NCBI GenBank assembly: GCA_002305015.1
Contig: DBPW01000033.1
Span: forward strand, 164,239-228,238
Direction of reading: 5' to 3'
Source: Bacteroidales bacterium UBA1410
GTDB lineage: Bacteria; Bacteroidota; Bacteroidia; Bacteroidales; Dysgonomonadaceae
DNA length: 64,000 nucleotides
Made by a program: the position numbers and the translations under genes. The notes under the pieces were generated by a model that made no database searches, was not told where the DNA came from, and saw only the letters and a list, made by a program, of their open reading frames with translations. Shown in pieces: positions 27,355 through 36,596 of this stretch (position 1 is the stretch's first letter; every line of letters starts with the position of its first letter).

Positions 27355-30300
27355 TTAATAAACAATTCGTAATCCAATGGTATAGGTTGCTGCCAAAGGA
27401 TAAACCTGACGATCAAAACCTATCCCTCCAACTTCAGGAGTAAAGCCATTTGAAGTAAAATAAGTATAAGGCCTTTCAGCCGTTAAACTTATACGTATCG
27501 TCGGCATAGTAAACGATCCCCTTTCTTTTCTTGGAAGAGTGTAGGCAGCCTGAATGTTTTGTAAACGAAAATAGGACCCGTCTTCAATAAAAAACGAATT
27601 GAATTTCGAAATATTCCATGGATTAACCGTTCCCTTAGCCGATGGATATTTGTTTGTAGAACCTTCACCAGTCCATCTATTTACCACCATATCGGCATCA
27701 TAATTAATATCTCCTTGCCATCTTCTGAGTCCTCTCTTCTGGTTGACGATTTCGTTTCCGTAAACGCCTTGCATAACCACAGAGAAATCAAAATTCTTAT
27801 ATGTCAACCCGGCATTTAATCCATAATTAAAATCAGGAATATAAGAACCGAGAATCAATCTGTCTTCGTCGTTGATCTTTTTATCTCCATTGACATCTAG
27901 GTATTTAAAATCGCCCGGATTCAACCCGTTTGCTACAGCAATAGGATCATTATTAATCTCTTCTTGATTTTGATAAACTCCCACAACCTTATGCCCATAA
28001 TAAGCATTCAATGGTCCTCCCACTTTAGAAATCGTCCTAAATTCGGCAGATCCCCCATAGAGATAAGGCAAACCATTGAAATCCTTCACCTTGTTATTGA
28101 TAGTCGTGATATTGCCTCCCACAAAGTAAGTGAGGTCTTTATTAATTTTATCTTGCCAATTTAATGTCAATTCTATCCCTGAATTGAGGATTCTTCCGTA
28201 ATTTCCCAACAATGAACCGGCACCCATAGGAAGAGGTGCATCAATAACAGCATTCCGTGTTATCCGATGATAATAATCAGCTTCAAGATGGAGGCGATTG
28301 GAGAGCATATTTGCTTCGAAACCAACATTAGTTTCGTTAATTACTTCCCATTTCAACCAACTAAAATAAATAAGATTAGTATATCCGGGAATAATGCCGT
28401 TCCCGAAAACTCCGGAAGTTCCCAGATTTTGTGTTACCGAAGCAAATCCATCACTTGCCGGCACTTTATCATTACCCAACAATCCCCAGCTTGCACGAAG
28501 TTTCAAATAATCGATGAAATTCTGTTGTTTCATGAAATCCTCTTCACTTACATTCCACGAAACACCAAAAGACGGGAAATATCCCCATTTTTCTTGATAT
28601 TTGGAACTTCCATCAGCCCTCATCGTAGCAGAAAGATAATACTTGCCTGCGTAATTATAAGTTACACGACCAAAATAGGAAAGTCCTCTGTAAGTATAAC
28701 CATCATCACCTGTTTTCCTGCCGTCGGCATTTCCCTGAGAAAGATAAAGATATTCTTCATAATCGCCGGGCACTCCTGTTGCTTCACCCCACAGATTTCG
28801 ATAATTTTCACTTCGGGAAGATTGCCCCAACATTGCGGTAATATTATGACTGCCAAAATTTTGCATATAAGTTAACGTATTATCCAAAATCCAGTTCCTT
28901 ACATTATTGTTGTATTTATTTAAGCGGGAAACTGTGTTTTCTTGACCTCCTCCAACACGAAATTCCGGAGTATATGTTCTTCCGTTTTCAAAAGAAATAT
29001 CCTGACTATAAGAAGTTTTAAACGTTAACCTGTTTTGAGGTAAAAGATACAATTCTGCGTAGAAAGTAGGCAAAAACTGACTCGTATTGCTTTTTGCATT
29101 ATTATAATATGCCGTAGCAACAGGATTACCGAAATAAGACGAGTACCCTACTTGTGCAGGTGCAGCAAATTTCTCCGGATATGCTGCCGTATTTTTTTCA
29201 TCATAAACAGGAAATATGGGAGGAGCAATAAAAGCCGATTCCCAGGCAAAATTATTGGGGTCTCTTTTCTTTGCATTGCTATAAATAAGATTAGCTCCAA
29301 CCTTTAACCAATCAGCTACAAAATAATCCGATTTGGCACGAATATTAAAACGCTCATAATCATTGACCGCATCCATTATACCTTCCTGAAACAAATAATT
29401 CAATCCCAAAGAATAAGCCACCTTATCCGAACCTCCCGTAATATCCAAGGCATGATTTTGCATTTGTGCCGTTCTCAACAATTCATTATACCAGTTGGTG
29501 CTAACCGAAGGTATAATATTGGTTTTATCGCCCCCATAAAGCTCAATAGATTTTAGTAAAATCGCTTTATCGGTTTCGCTTCCCTTTTCCAACTGCATCG
29601 TAGCGTATTGTTTGGAATCTGCCATTTCGAGCACATTGGTAGCTTTTTGAATTCCATAATACCCATCATAAGTAATGGTTGGTTTAGAATTAAGCATACC
29701 TTTTTTGGTAGTTACGATAACAACGCCGTTTGCCGCACGAACTCCATAAATGGAAGCAGCCGAAGCATCCTTCAGAATAGAAATATCTTCAATATCGCTA
29801 TTGTTTAAAAAGTTAATGTTGTCATAAAACATACCATCAACAACATACAAAGGCTGAGTATCGGCGAAGGACCCAATTCCACGAATTTTGACATCAGGTC
29901 CCGCTCCGGGTTGACCGGTGTTATTTATCAAAACGCCGGCAACTTTTCCTTGTAGGGAACTCATCGGAGAAGTTGTAGCATGTTTAATAATGTCTTCTGA
30001 CTTTACCACTGCTATAGGTGCTGTTAAATCTTTCGACTTACTGGTGCCATACCCGATAACCACCACTTCCTCCAATGCTTGAACGTCTTCCGCTAGAGCA
30101 ACATTTATCGTAGAACGCCCATTCACTTGCTCTTCCACGGTGAGCATACCAATATAACTGTATACAATTGTGGCATTCTCCGGAACATTTTCTAACGTGT
30201 AGTTACCATCCATATCAGTAACCGTCCCAATGGTTGTTCCCTTAACCATTACGGTAGCCCCGATAACAGGATTACCGGTAGCCTTCTCTGTCACTACTCC

Positions 30301-30381
30301 GGAAACTCTTATACGCTGTTGAGCAAAAGAGCATATGGGAACAAGAAGTAATGTAAGAATAAAAATAAATTTGAATTTCAT
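27355..30381 (-). CDS. susC: SusC/RagA-family TonB-dependent outer-membrane transporter
   Basis: The product of about 1,008 residues has a signal peptide (MKFKFIFILTLLLVPICSFA). A carboxypeptidase-regulatory-like domain spans about 25-100 (VSGVVTEKATGNPVIGATV), followed by the SusC segment LEEVVVIGYGTSKSKDLT, the plug (GKVAGVLINNTGQPGAGPDVKIRG, ILKDASAASIYGVRAANGVV) and a 22-strand barrel to the end. I preferred the ATG at 30381; an in-frame ATG at 30393 is also possible. With SusD it imports oligosaccharides across the outer membrane, driven by TonB. No extra N-terminal sigma-regulating domain is present, so control should come from the adjacent propeller/LuxR regulator. A palindrome resembling a CRP-family site lies about 90 bp upstream. 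Confidence 0.95.
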   Translation of the reverse strand: MKFKFIFILTLLLVPICSFAQQRIRVSGVVTEKATGNPVIGATVMVKGTTIGTVTDMDGNYTLENVPENATIVYSYIGMLTVEEQVNGRSTINVALAEDVQALEEVVVIGYGTSKSKDLTAPIAVVKSEDIIKHATTSPMSSLQGKVAGVLINNTGQPGAGPDVKIRGIGSFADTQPLYVVDGMFYDNINFLNNSDIEDISILKDASAASIYGVRAANGVVIVTTKKGMLNSKPTITYDGYYGIQKATNVLEMADSKQYATMQLEKGSETDKAILLKSIELYGGDKTNIIPSVSTNWYNELLRTAQMQNHALDITGGSDKVAYSLGLNYLFQEGIMDAVNDYERFNIRAKSDYFVADWLKVGANLIYSNAKKRDPNNFAWESAFIAPPIFPVYDEKNTAAYPEKFAAPAQVGYSSYFGNPVATAYYNNAKSNTSQFLPTFYAELYLLPQNRLTFKTSYSQDISFENGRTYTPEFRVGGGQENTVSRLNKYNNNVRNWILDNTLTYMQNFGSHNITAMLGQSSRSENYRNLWGEATGVPGDYEEYLYLSQGNADGRKTGDDGYTYRGLSYFGRVTYNYAGKYYLSATMRADGSSKYQEKWGYFPSFGVSWNVSEEDFMKQQNFIDYLKLRASWGLLGNDKVPASDGFASVTQNLGTSGVFGNGIIPGYTNLIYFSWLKWEVINETNVGFEANMLSNRLHLEADYYHRITRNAVIDAPLPMGAGSLLGNYGRILNSGIELTLNWQDKINKDLTYFVGGNITTINNKVKDFNGLPYLYGGSAEFRTISKVGGPLNAYYGHKVVGVYQNQEEINNDPIAVANGLNPGDFKYLDVNGDKKINDEDRLILGSYIPDFNYGLNAGLTYKNFDFSVVMQGVYGNEIVNQKRGLRRWQGDINYDADMVVNRWTGEGSTNKYPSAKGTVNPWNISKFNSFFIEDGSYFRLQNIQAAYTLPRKERGSFTMPTIRISLTAERPYTYFTSNGFTPEVGGIGFDRQVYPLAATYTIGLRIVY

Positions 30382-30474
30382 AAGTTCAATCATTTACTTG
30401 TTAACTGAATTTTTCGAAACAAAGAAAATGATTGTACATCCTAAAAGCAAAATTTATGGTTCGTTGAAAATACT

Positions 30475-30492
30475 ATATGTTTTATAACATGT
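30475..30492. promoter_or_regulatory. CRP-like palindrome upstream of susC
   Basis: ATGTT (30477-30481) and AACAT (30486-30490) form an inverted repeat with a TTAT centre; the flanking bases A30475 and T30492 also pair. It lies in the 205-bp gap between susC and the regulator gene and resembles the site upstream of the EF-G paralogue gene at 56435-56452. Confidence 0.45.
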
Positions 30493-30586
30493 TTTTGAAG
30501 TATACTATTTCACCTCACAAAAGTGAATAACTCATTGATTATTAAATTTATGAAAAAGTTAAAGCTTGACTCGAAAACGAAGTGTT

Positions 30587-33472
30587 TTATTTGAAATTGA
30601 TCATAAAAGCAACCAAGTCGTCCCCCTCTTCAAGGGCTAATTTTTTCCTTAAGCGATATCTGGCAGCTTCGACACCTCTAATGGAAAGATTCAACATCTT
30701 TGCAATATCTTTAGACGAATAATTTAGCCGAAGAAGTGCACATAATCTAAGGTCGGAAGAAGTAAGTGACGGATATCTTTCCTTAAGTTTTCTGAAAAAA
30801 TTTTCATGAATAAGATCAAAGTTTTCCTGAAAAACCGCCCATTCATCTTTCTCCGAAAAATTACTTTCAATCATTTTAATCAATTCGTTCCCCTGTGTTC
30901 GCTGAATTTTCCCCGTAAGGATATTATGCTGAATCTCTTTTTTGAGACTATCCAAAAATTCCTCATGGTTAATGATGAGCATGGTAGCATTGGCCAATTC
31001 TTTACTTTTATGGGTTAAATCGGCTTGTAACTGTTCGTTTTTCAAAGCGGTTATGACTTTCTCCTGTCTTTCCAACTGTGCAATCCTTTCTTTTTCTCGT
31101 TGGGCAAAAACTTTATTTTTGCGTCGTATAACGGTATTCAGATACTGATTGATAATCCACCAGGTAAGCATCATAAACGTCAAGATATAAAACAAGATAG
31201 CCCAACCTGTTTTATACCAGGGAGTTGTTATTTGAAAAGGAAACGTATACCGGGATAACTCGCGACCGTCCTGGTTTATCACCCTTGCTTTCAACATATA
31301 ATTTCCGGAGGGAAGATTCGCATAATTTACACTCAAGTCTGGAGGCAGCGTCATCCACTCCGAGTCATAATTCTCAAGAAGGTACTCAATTTTAATGGGT
31401 TTCCTCGAATAATCCGGATATTGAAATTGAAAGGTTAGGTTATTATCTTTATAAGAAATGGCATTCTTTTTAGTAAGAGGCAAATACGTTACTTGATTGT
31501 TTTTGCGATTATAACAGGACATCCAAGACAAAGCGAAACGAGGCCACATTTGTTGATCTGTTTTTTGCACGGGAACATATTTCCCTATACCGCCGTTCAA
31601 ACAAAAATAGGATATCCCGTTGTCATCTACATAAACATTACCGCGTCCCATATTCGGAGGATTATTCAGAATGCTGAAAGGAATCTTTTCCTGTATCTTA
31701 TAATGGCCGTCTTTATAACGAATAAGGGAATATTCATTGTTTCTAACAAACCAACACAAACTGTCATTCACCATAACCACCCGATGTGTATCGGACAAAT
31801 CCGGAAGATCTCGGTTTAATTGATCAAAAAGAGTGATTTTTTGTGCAATATCATCATACGTATAAAAAGCATGCCCATCGGCAAATATAATTCTCCCACG
31901 CAATTTCATTACCCGAATGGGATTGGGATAATTTTGCAGGGAATCGAGTGTGGAAAAATATTCTTTTTCGACAATTTTTTGTAATTGCTCATCAATCCGT
32001 AATCGATAGACGCCTTTGTACATGTGACCAGCCCAAACATTTCCGGTATGATCAACCTCAATACGATTGATCAGATCAGAAAAATTATCGAGTTTATGGC
32101 TAAATACCCACTGCCCGTTAATTTGGTTAAACACCTGTAAATCGGAGTAAGTGGACTCTAACAACAGGTCGCGACCATACAGATTGACTGCTTTTATGTC
32201 CATTCCTCCGCCACTCGAATTTATCACAGGAATATTCGTGTCATCCTTTAGGAATGAAGTTCCTTCATTATTTCCTATAATAATCTGGTCATTAAACTTC
32301 CGAATAAACCAAGATTGAATTTCGAATCCGGGTAAAGCAATTATTTTATCCAATGTTTCGGAATACTTATAAATTCCCTGGTTGGTAGCCAAATAAATGG
32401 TATGATTATCGATGAGCATATCTTCAACCAATCCGATCTGAATATCGACGGGTTCGAAAAAGGAGATAGGAGATTTTGTCTGAACATAGGCTATCCCGTT
32501 ATCTAATGCCACCCATATATTGTTTCCATTATCACAAAAAAGACCAAGAACGGTATTATTGTTAAGTCCGTTGTTTCGATTTAAATGGTAATTTAATTGA
32601 CCTTTCGTATCTAAAACAAAAATTCCATCGCTTAACGTCCCGATAATATAAATTGAATCGGCTATCGATACCACCCTGTTTATCCTTGCCCTCTTCAATT
32701 CTTCATCTACAGCTGTTTCCCACTTAGAAAGCGTATTCGAATAAATCGAATATTCCAATATCCCGTTTTTCGAAGTAAAAAGAAGTAAATTCTTACCAAA
32801 AGGTTGTACCGATACCACCTCGTCATTTTTTAGTTGATCGCGGGTAAACAAAAGTTCAAAATCATTGCCGTTATATCGATAGAAATTTTCATTGATATAT
32901 TGAGCATACAATGAGCCCTTAACCGAAAAAAAATATAAGGGTGCCGGCACACGTTTGAAAGATTTTATTTCAGCCCACTTTTCGTTGTAAACAAAATAAG
33001 AAGAAAAAGTCTGAAAAAATAGGGTATCGTTTAATTGTTGAATGGTCCAAACCTCATCATTATGAAATTGATAGTTTTTTACTAAGGGTTTGAATGAATG
33101 ATAAATAAGACGATTGGCTGCATTTTTTTCAAAGAAACCAAACTCTTCAAAAGACCCCACATATATTCTTTCGGGATTGCGGTTTTTATCGATAAAGATC
33201 GATTTGATTCCCAAATTATTCGGCAAACGATATAAATTCCAGTTAACACCATCAAAAGTCAACAAACCGTTGTTATTCCCAATATAAATCACACCATCTT
33301 TGCCCTGCGCAATTGCCCAATTTTGATTGTCGGCATTATAGGTGTTGCTGGTGTAATTATAAACGGGAGGCACAAATGAAGGAGTTCGCGCCTTCACAGT
33401 AGTAAAAAGAAATAAAAAAAGTAGTGCGAAACAAACAAAATATTGTTTTCTGCAGGAAAGGTCTGACAACAT
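30587..33472 (-). CDS. Membrane-spanning sensor-regulator: beta-propeller, Y_Y_Y domain and LuxR-type HTH
   Basis: The 961-residue protein has an N-terminal signal/anchor (residues 10-28). Repeated propeller blades typical of hybrid two-component sensors follow (GKDGVIYIGNNNGLLTFDG, CDNGNNIWVALDNGIAYV, HTGNVWAGHMYKGVYRL). A Y_Y_Y Ig-like domain lies at about 680-745 (YANLPSGNYMLKARVINQDG), then a single transmembrane helix (755-776), a coiled coil (780-840) and a C-terminal LuxR-type helix-turn-helix (about 905-945, LRLNYSSKDIAKMLNLSIRG). There is no kinase or receiver, so ligand binding outside must be passed directly to the DNA-binding domain inside. It most likely activates the adjacent susCD/GH locus. 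It follows the 242-residue gene by 12 bp. Confidence 0.9.
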   Translation of the reverse strand: MLSDLSCRKQYFVCFALLFLFLFTTVKARTPSFVPPVYNYTSNTYNADNQNWAIAQGKDGVIYIGNNNGLLTFDGVNWNLYRLPNNLGIKSIFIDKNRNPERIYVGSFEEFGFFEKNAANRLIYHSFKPLVKNYQFHNDEVWTIQQLNDTLFFQTFSSYFVYNEKWAEIKSFKRVPAPLYFFSVKGSLYAQYINENFYRYNGNDFELLFTRDQLKNDEVVSVQPFGKNLLLFTSKNGILEYSIYSNTLSKWETAVDEELKRARINRVVSIADSIYIIGTLSDGIFVLDTKGQLNYHLNRNNGLNNNTVLGLFCDNGNNIWVALDNGIAYVQTKSPISFFEPVDIQIGLVEDMLIDNHTIYLATNQGIYKYSETLDKIIALPGFEIQSWFIRKFNDQIIIGNNEGTSFLKDDTNIPVINSSGGGMDIKAVNLYGRDLLLESTYSDLQVFNQINGQWVFSHKLDNFSDLINRIEVDHTGNVWAGHMYKGVYRLRIDEQLQKIVEKEYFSTLDSLQNYPNPIRVMKLRGRIIFADGHAFYTYDDIAQKITLFDQLNRDLPDLSDTHRVVMVNDSLCWFVRNNEYSLIRYKDGHYKIQEKIPFSILNNPPNMGRGNVYVDDNGISYFCLNGGIGKYVPVQKTDQQMWPRFALSWMSCYNRKNNQVTYLPLTKKNAISYKDNNLTFQFQYPDYSRKPIKIEYLLENYDSEWMTLPPDLSVNYANLPSGNYMLKARVINQDGRELSRYTFPFQITTPWYKTGWAILFYILTFMMLTWWIINQYLNTVIRRKNKVFAQREKERIAQLERQEKVITALKNEQLQADLTHKSKELANATMLIINHEEFLDSLKKEIQHNILTGKIQRTQGNELIKMIESNFSEKDEWAVFQENFDLIHENFFRKLKERYPSLTSSDLRLCALLRLNYSSKDIAKMLNLSIRGVEAARYRLRKKLALEEGDDLVAFMINFK

Positions 33473-33484
33473 GTAATGGCTTCC

Positions 33485-34213
33485 TTAATCTTTCTTCTTC
33501 AGCAAATTAACAATCTCTTCGTCATCAAGTATTTTTACATTAGTAAACAAGAACTTGGTATCGAGAAAATTCCCATATTGGTTGCATTCGTTTATAGCAG
33601 ACTGAAGAATTGACTTTATATCGATATCAAAAGGAACGAGCATCAACATGATAAAATAATGATCTTTGATTTCGAATTTCTCAATATCGACATTGGCTTG
33701 TCCCAATTGAAACCTAAATTCACTTTCTACAATCCCTTTCTGTAGCTCAGTGAAATTTTCCCTGTTTTGTGTAGTGAACAGCGCAAAAAAACGAAGTTTT
33801 TTATCGTGCCCGCCCAAACCGGAAGAAATATACACCTGCTGCTTCCCGGAAAGATTGGAATTAAGAACAATACGACTGCTCACCAATGCCATTGCCGACC
33901 AGTTTTTCAGCTCGGGTTCCAACGGGCTGCTGTGATAAGTTTCAATGGCTCGGTATGCCGTAACATCGGGAATGGATGCCAATAACGAAAGACTTCTTTT
34001 TTTTCTTTCGATGGAGGCATCAGGCGAAAAAAGTATCGCAATTTCCTCGTCACAAACAAAAGGGGCATTCTCTCTTCTCAATTTTTCGAAAAAACGAAAA
34101 TACTCCATCTGTTCCTCAATAGGAACAAGATCCTCCAGAATATGAAAAGAATCAATCCCTTGCTCATTCAATGTCTGACGCAATCTGCCTAATATATCGT
34201 CTTGATCGTTCAT
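33485..34213 (-). CDS. Conserved hypothetical cytoplasmic protein
   Basis: I do not recognise this 242-residue protein. It has no signal peptide or membrane helix, is mildly acidic and is mostly alpha/beta in look. Hydrophobic strands such as YISSGLGGHDKKLRFFALF and DHYFIMLMLVPFD alternate with charged helices (LRQTLNEQGIDSFHIL, EEIVNLLKKKD). The last third (FLFTNVKILDDEEIV) could be a small ferredoxin-like or SseB-like fold, but that is a guess. It lies 12 bp upstream of the sensor-regulator gene and so is probably cotranscribed with it. A TATCTTTG -7 box ends only about 6 bp before the ATG, which would make the mRNA nearly leaderless. Confidence 0.8.
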   Translation of the reverse strand: MNDQDDILGRLRQTLNEQGIDSFHILEDLVPIEEQMEYFRFFEKLRRENAPFVCDEEIAILFSPDASIERKKRSLSLLASIPDVTAYRAIETYHSSPLEPELKNWSAMALVSSRIVLNSNLSGKQQVYISSGLGGHDKKLRFFALFTTQNRENFTELQKGIVESEFRFQLGQANVDIEKFEIKDHYFIMLMLVPFDIDIKSILQSAINECNQYGNFLDTKFLFTNVKILDDEEIVNLLKKKD

Positions 34214-34219
34214 CTCTCA

Positions 34220-34227
34220 CAAAGATA
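34220..34227 (-). promoter_or_regulatory. -7 element directly upstream of the 242-residue gene
   Basis: CAAAGATA on the plus strand reads TATCTTTG on the minus strand. Its close distance to the ATG (34213) implies a leader of only a few nucleotides if used. No -33 element is visible. Confidence 0.4.
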
Positions 34228-34385
34228 AGCATTTTTATATTTTCATGAAAAAATAAGTGTCATAAAAGAAGCGAGAGAAAATGAACTTCCTTAAATTTCA
34301 TCAAATTGATAATTATGTGAGTAGAAATACCTAAATTCGCATAATAAAAAATCTTGTCTTTTCACTGTTAGCGAAATATCAAAAA

Positions 34386-34820
34386 ATGCAGGTCAAAATT
34401 GTCAATCGATCCAAACATCCTTTACCGGAATATGCCACCCTTCATTCGGCAGGAATGGATCTACGTGCCAATATCGATAAACCCATTATCTTAAAACCTC
34501 TCCAACGAGTGCTGGTGCCGACGGGGTTATTCATCCAATTGCCGGAAGGGTATGAGGCACAAATTCGTCCAAGAAGCGGCTTGGCCATTAAACATGGCAT
34601 TTCTGTCGTTAATTCACCGGGGACTATCGATGCCGATTACCGGGGGGAAATTTGTGCAATCCTCATTAATTTATCCGATGAAGAATTCACGATTAACGAT
34701 GGAGACCGAATTTGCCAAATGGTCATCACTGAACACTCTCGTGTTGAATGGCAAGAAGTTGTCAGATTGGAAGAAACCGATCGAGGATCAGGAGGATTTG
34801 GTCATACAGGAAAAAATTAA
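34386..34820 (+). CDS. dut: Deoxyuridine 5'-triphosphate nucleotidohydrolase
   Basis: The 144-residue trimeric dUTPase has all five family motifs: HSAGMDLRA (I), RPRSGLA (II), GTIDADYRGEI (III), the GDRICQMVI strand (IV) and RGSGGFGHTG (V), whose Phe stacks over the uracil. It hydrolyses dUTP to dUMP and pyrophosphate, keeping uracil out of DNA and feeding thymidylate synthesis. It starts a rightward cluster with the TPR protein (18-bp gap), the DUF4292 lipoprotein and the EnvC-like gene; this order recurs in Bacteroidota genomes. I see no convincing promoter in the 172 bp upstream. Confidence 0.97.
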   Translation: MQVKIVNRSKHPLPEYATLHSAGMDLRANIDKPIILKPLQRVLVPTGLFIQLPEGYEAQIRPRSGLAIKHGISVVNSPGTIDADYRGEICAILINLSDEEFTINDGDRICQMVITEHSRVEWQEVVRLEETDRGSGGFGHTGKN

Positions 34821-34838
34821 CACAATATCGTATACATA

Positions 34839-36596
34839 ATGCATCATAGAAAATTATTCTTCTTAACCAGTTTTACCCTTGCTTTTTTTCTTTTTTGTAC
34901 TTTTTTTGCAAATGCGCAATCCACACAAACTACCAAAGAAAGAAAAGGAATGCCATTGAACGAAAAAGAGCAAAGAAAATTCGATTATTATTTTTATGAA
35001 GGGATCAATTCCAAAGTACAAGGCAAATATGATGAGGCATTTGACTATTTACAGCATTGCTATTCCATCGATTCAACCAATGCCAATGTACTGACAGAAT
35101 TAGGTACTTTTTATAATGTGCTCGAGGAAAAGAGCAAAGCATTGGATTTTTTGAAGAAAGCCGTGAAATACGATCCGAAAAATTATTACTATAACATGAT
35201 GCTTGCCGGATTGAGCAAAGAATCGGGTAATAATCAGGATGCTATAGCTATTTATCGGTTTTTGCTGAAAGAATACCCTTCCAAATTGGAGCTCTATATG
35301 CAGCTCTCGCAGGCATATAGCGACAGTGGCGAACTGCAAAAAGCCATAGAGGTACTCAACGAATTGGAAAAAATTTCAGGGGTTTCGGAAACTACAGCCC
35401 TCACTAAATTTCAGCTGTATTCCATGCTCAATCAAAAAGAAAAAGCTTTCACGGAAATTGAAAATATCATCGCTCAAAATCCGGAGGATCCCCGATATAT
35501 TGTTCTTTTAGGGGATCTATATCTACAGGACAACCAACCGGATAAAGCCATATATTATTACAATCGCGCAAAAGCTATTGACCCCGATTATCCCAATCTG
35601 ATACTTTCTATGGTCAATTATTATGAAAAAACGGGGAATGAAGGAGCAGCCGAAGAAGAACTACGGAAAGCCATTATGGGTACTGAAATAGATGTGGATA
35701 CCAAAGTGCAATTACTTACCCGCTATATTGATATCCTTCGGCAAAACAAACGCGATATGCAATTGGTAAACTCACTTTTCGAAACATTGTTCGATCAGTA
35801 TCCGCATAATACGCGTTTAAACCTTATTTATGGGAACGTATTGTTGCTCCAAGAGAAGAAAGAAGAAGCGATGAAGCAATTTGAAATATATACAAAAGCC
35901 AATCCTAGTGATCCGGTTGGATACGAACAAATGCTACGCATTGTCTTACCCGACAGCATCGATAGAGTAATCGAAATCACCACAGAAGCTATAAAATATA
36001 TTCCCGAAGCTCCTCAGTTTTACTTTTACTTGGGAGGTGCAAAATACCAACAGAAAAAATATAAAGAAGCACTTGAAGTGTTTGAAGAAGGACTGAAGTC
36101 GGCAAAAATTGAAAATCCATTACTTAAATCGGATTTTTATGGCCAAATAGGGGATTTGAATTATTTTCTCGGGAACAAAGAAGCGGCGTTTGAGAATTAC
36201 GAAAAAGCGTTAAAACTCAATCCTCAGAATCTGCCGGTATTAAACAATTACAGTTATTATTTGTCCTTAGAAGGAAAAGATCTGGATAAAGCCGAACAAA
36301 TGAGCAGCATAACGGTGAAAGCGGAGCCCACAAATCCAACTTACTTGGACACATACGGTTGGGTTCTCTTTAAACAGGGTGCCTATACTACGGCTAAGAT
36401 TTACATAGAAAATGCTGTTAAATACAGTGAAGAAGAGCCTTCCGCCGAAATCTTTGAACACTATGGCGATGTACTGTATGTGACGGGAGAACCCGAAAAA
36501 GCGCTGGAACAATGGAAAAAAGCCAAAGAATTAGGGAGCGATTCCAAAACACTTGACGAAAAGATTCGAACCGGAAAATATATCGAAGCAAGATGA
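34839..36596 (+). CDS. Secreted tetratricopeptide-repeat protein
   Basis: The 585-residue precursor has a signal peptide (to about residue 27, FFANAQS). Around twelve TPR units follow over residues 45-560, for example GKYDEAFDYLQHCYSIDS, KALDFLKKAVKYDPKNYYY, DKAIYYYNRAKAIDPDYPN and EAAFENYEKALKLNPQNLP. It should act as a periplasmic or outer-membrane-associated scaffold. Its neighbours, DUF4292 lipoprotein and EnvC-like activator, overlap or follow directly (ATGA overlap with DUF4292), suggesting a shared envelope process such as lipoprotein or cell-wall remodelling. The exact role is unknown. Confidence 0.88.
   Translation: MHHRKLFFLTSFTLAFFLFCTFFANAQSTQTTKERKGMPLNEKEQRKFDYYFYEGINSKVQGKYDEAFDYLQHCYSIDSTNANVLTELGTFYNVLEEKSKALDFLKKAVKYDPKNYYYNMMLAGLSKESGNNQDAIAIYRFLLKEYPSKLELYMQLSQAYSDSGELQKAIEVLNELEKISGVSETTALTKFQLYSMLNQKEKAFTEIENIIAQNPEDPRYIVLLGDLYLQDNQPDKAIYYYNRAKAIDPDYPNLILSMVNYYEKTGNEGAAEEELRKAIMGTEIDVDTKVQLLTRYIDILRQNKRDMQLVNSLFETLFDQYPHNTRLNLIYGNVLLLQEKKEEAMKQFEIYTKANPSDPVGYEQMLRIVLPDSIDRVIEITTEAIKYIPEAPQFYFYLGGAKYQQKKYKEALEVFEEGLKSAKIENPLLKSDFYGQIGDLNYFLGNKEAAFENYEKALKLNPQNLPVLNNYSYYLSLEGKDLDKAEQMSSITVKAEPTNPTYLDTYGWVLFKQGAYTTAKIYIENAVKYSEEEPSAEIFEHYGDVLYVTGEPEKALEQWKKAKELGSDSKTLDEKIRTGKYIEAR

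Noticed and set aside
27336..27416. Longer start for SusD
   Set aside because: It overlaps the susC 3' end, and the true lipoprotein signal begins at the ATG at 27335.
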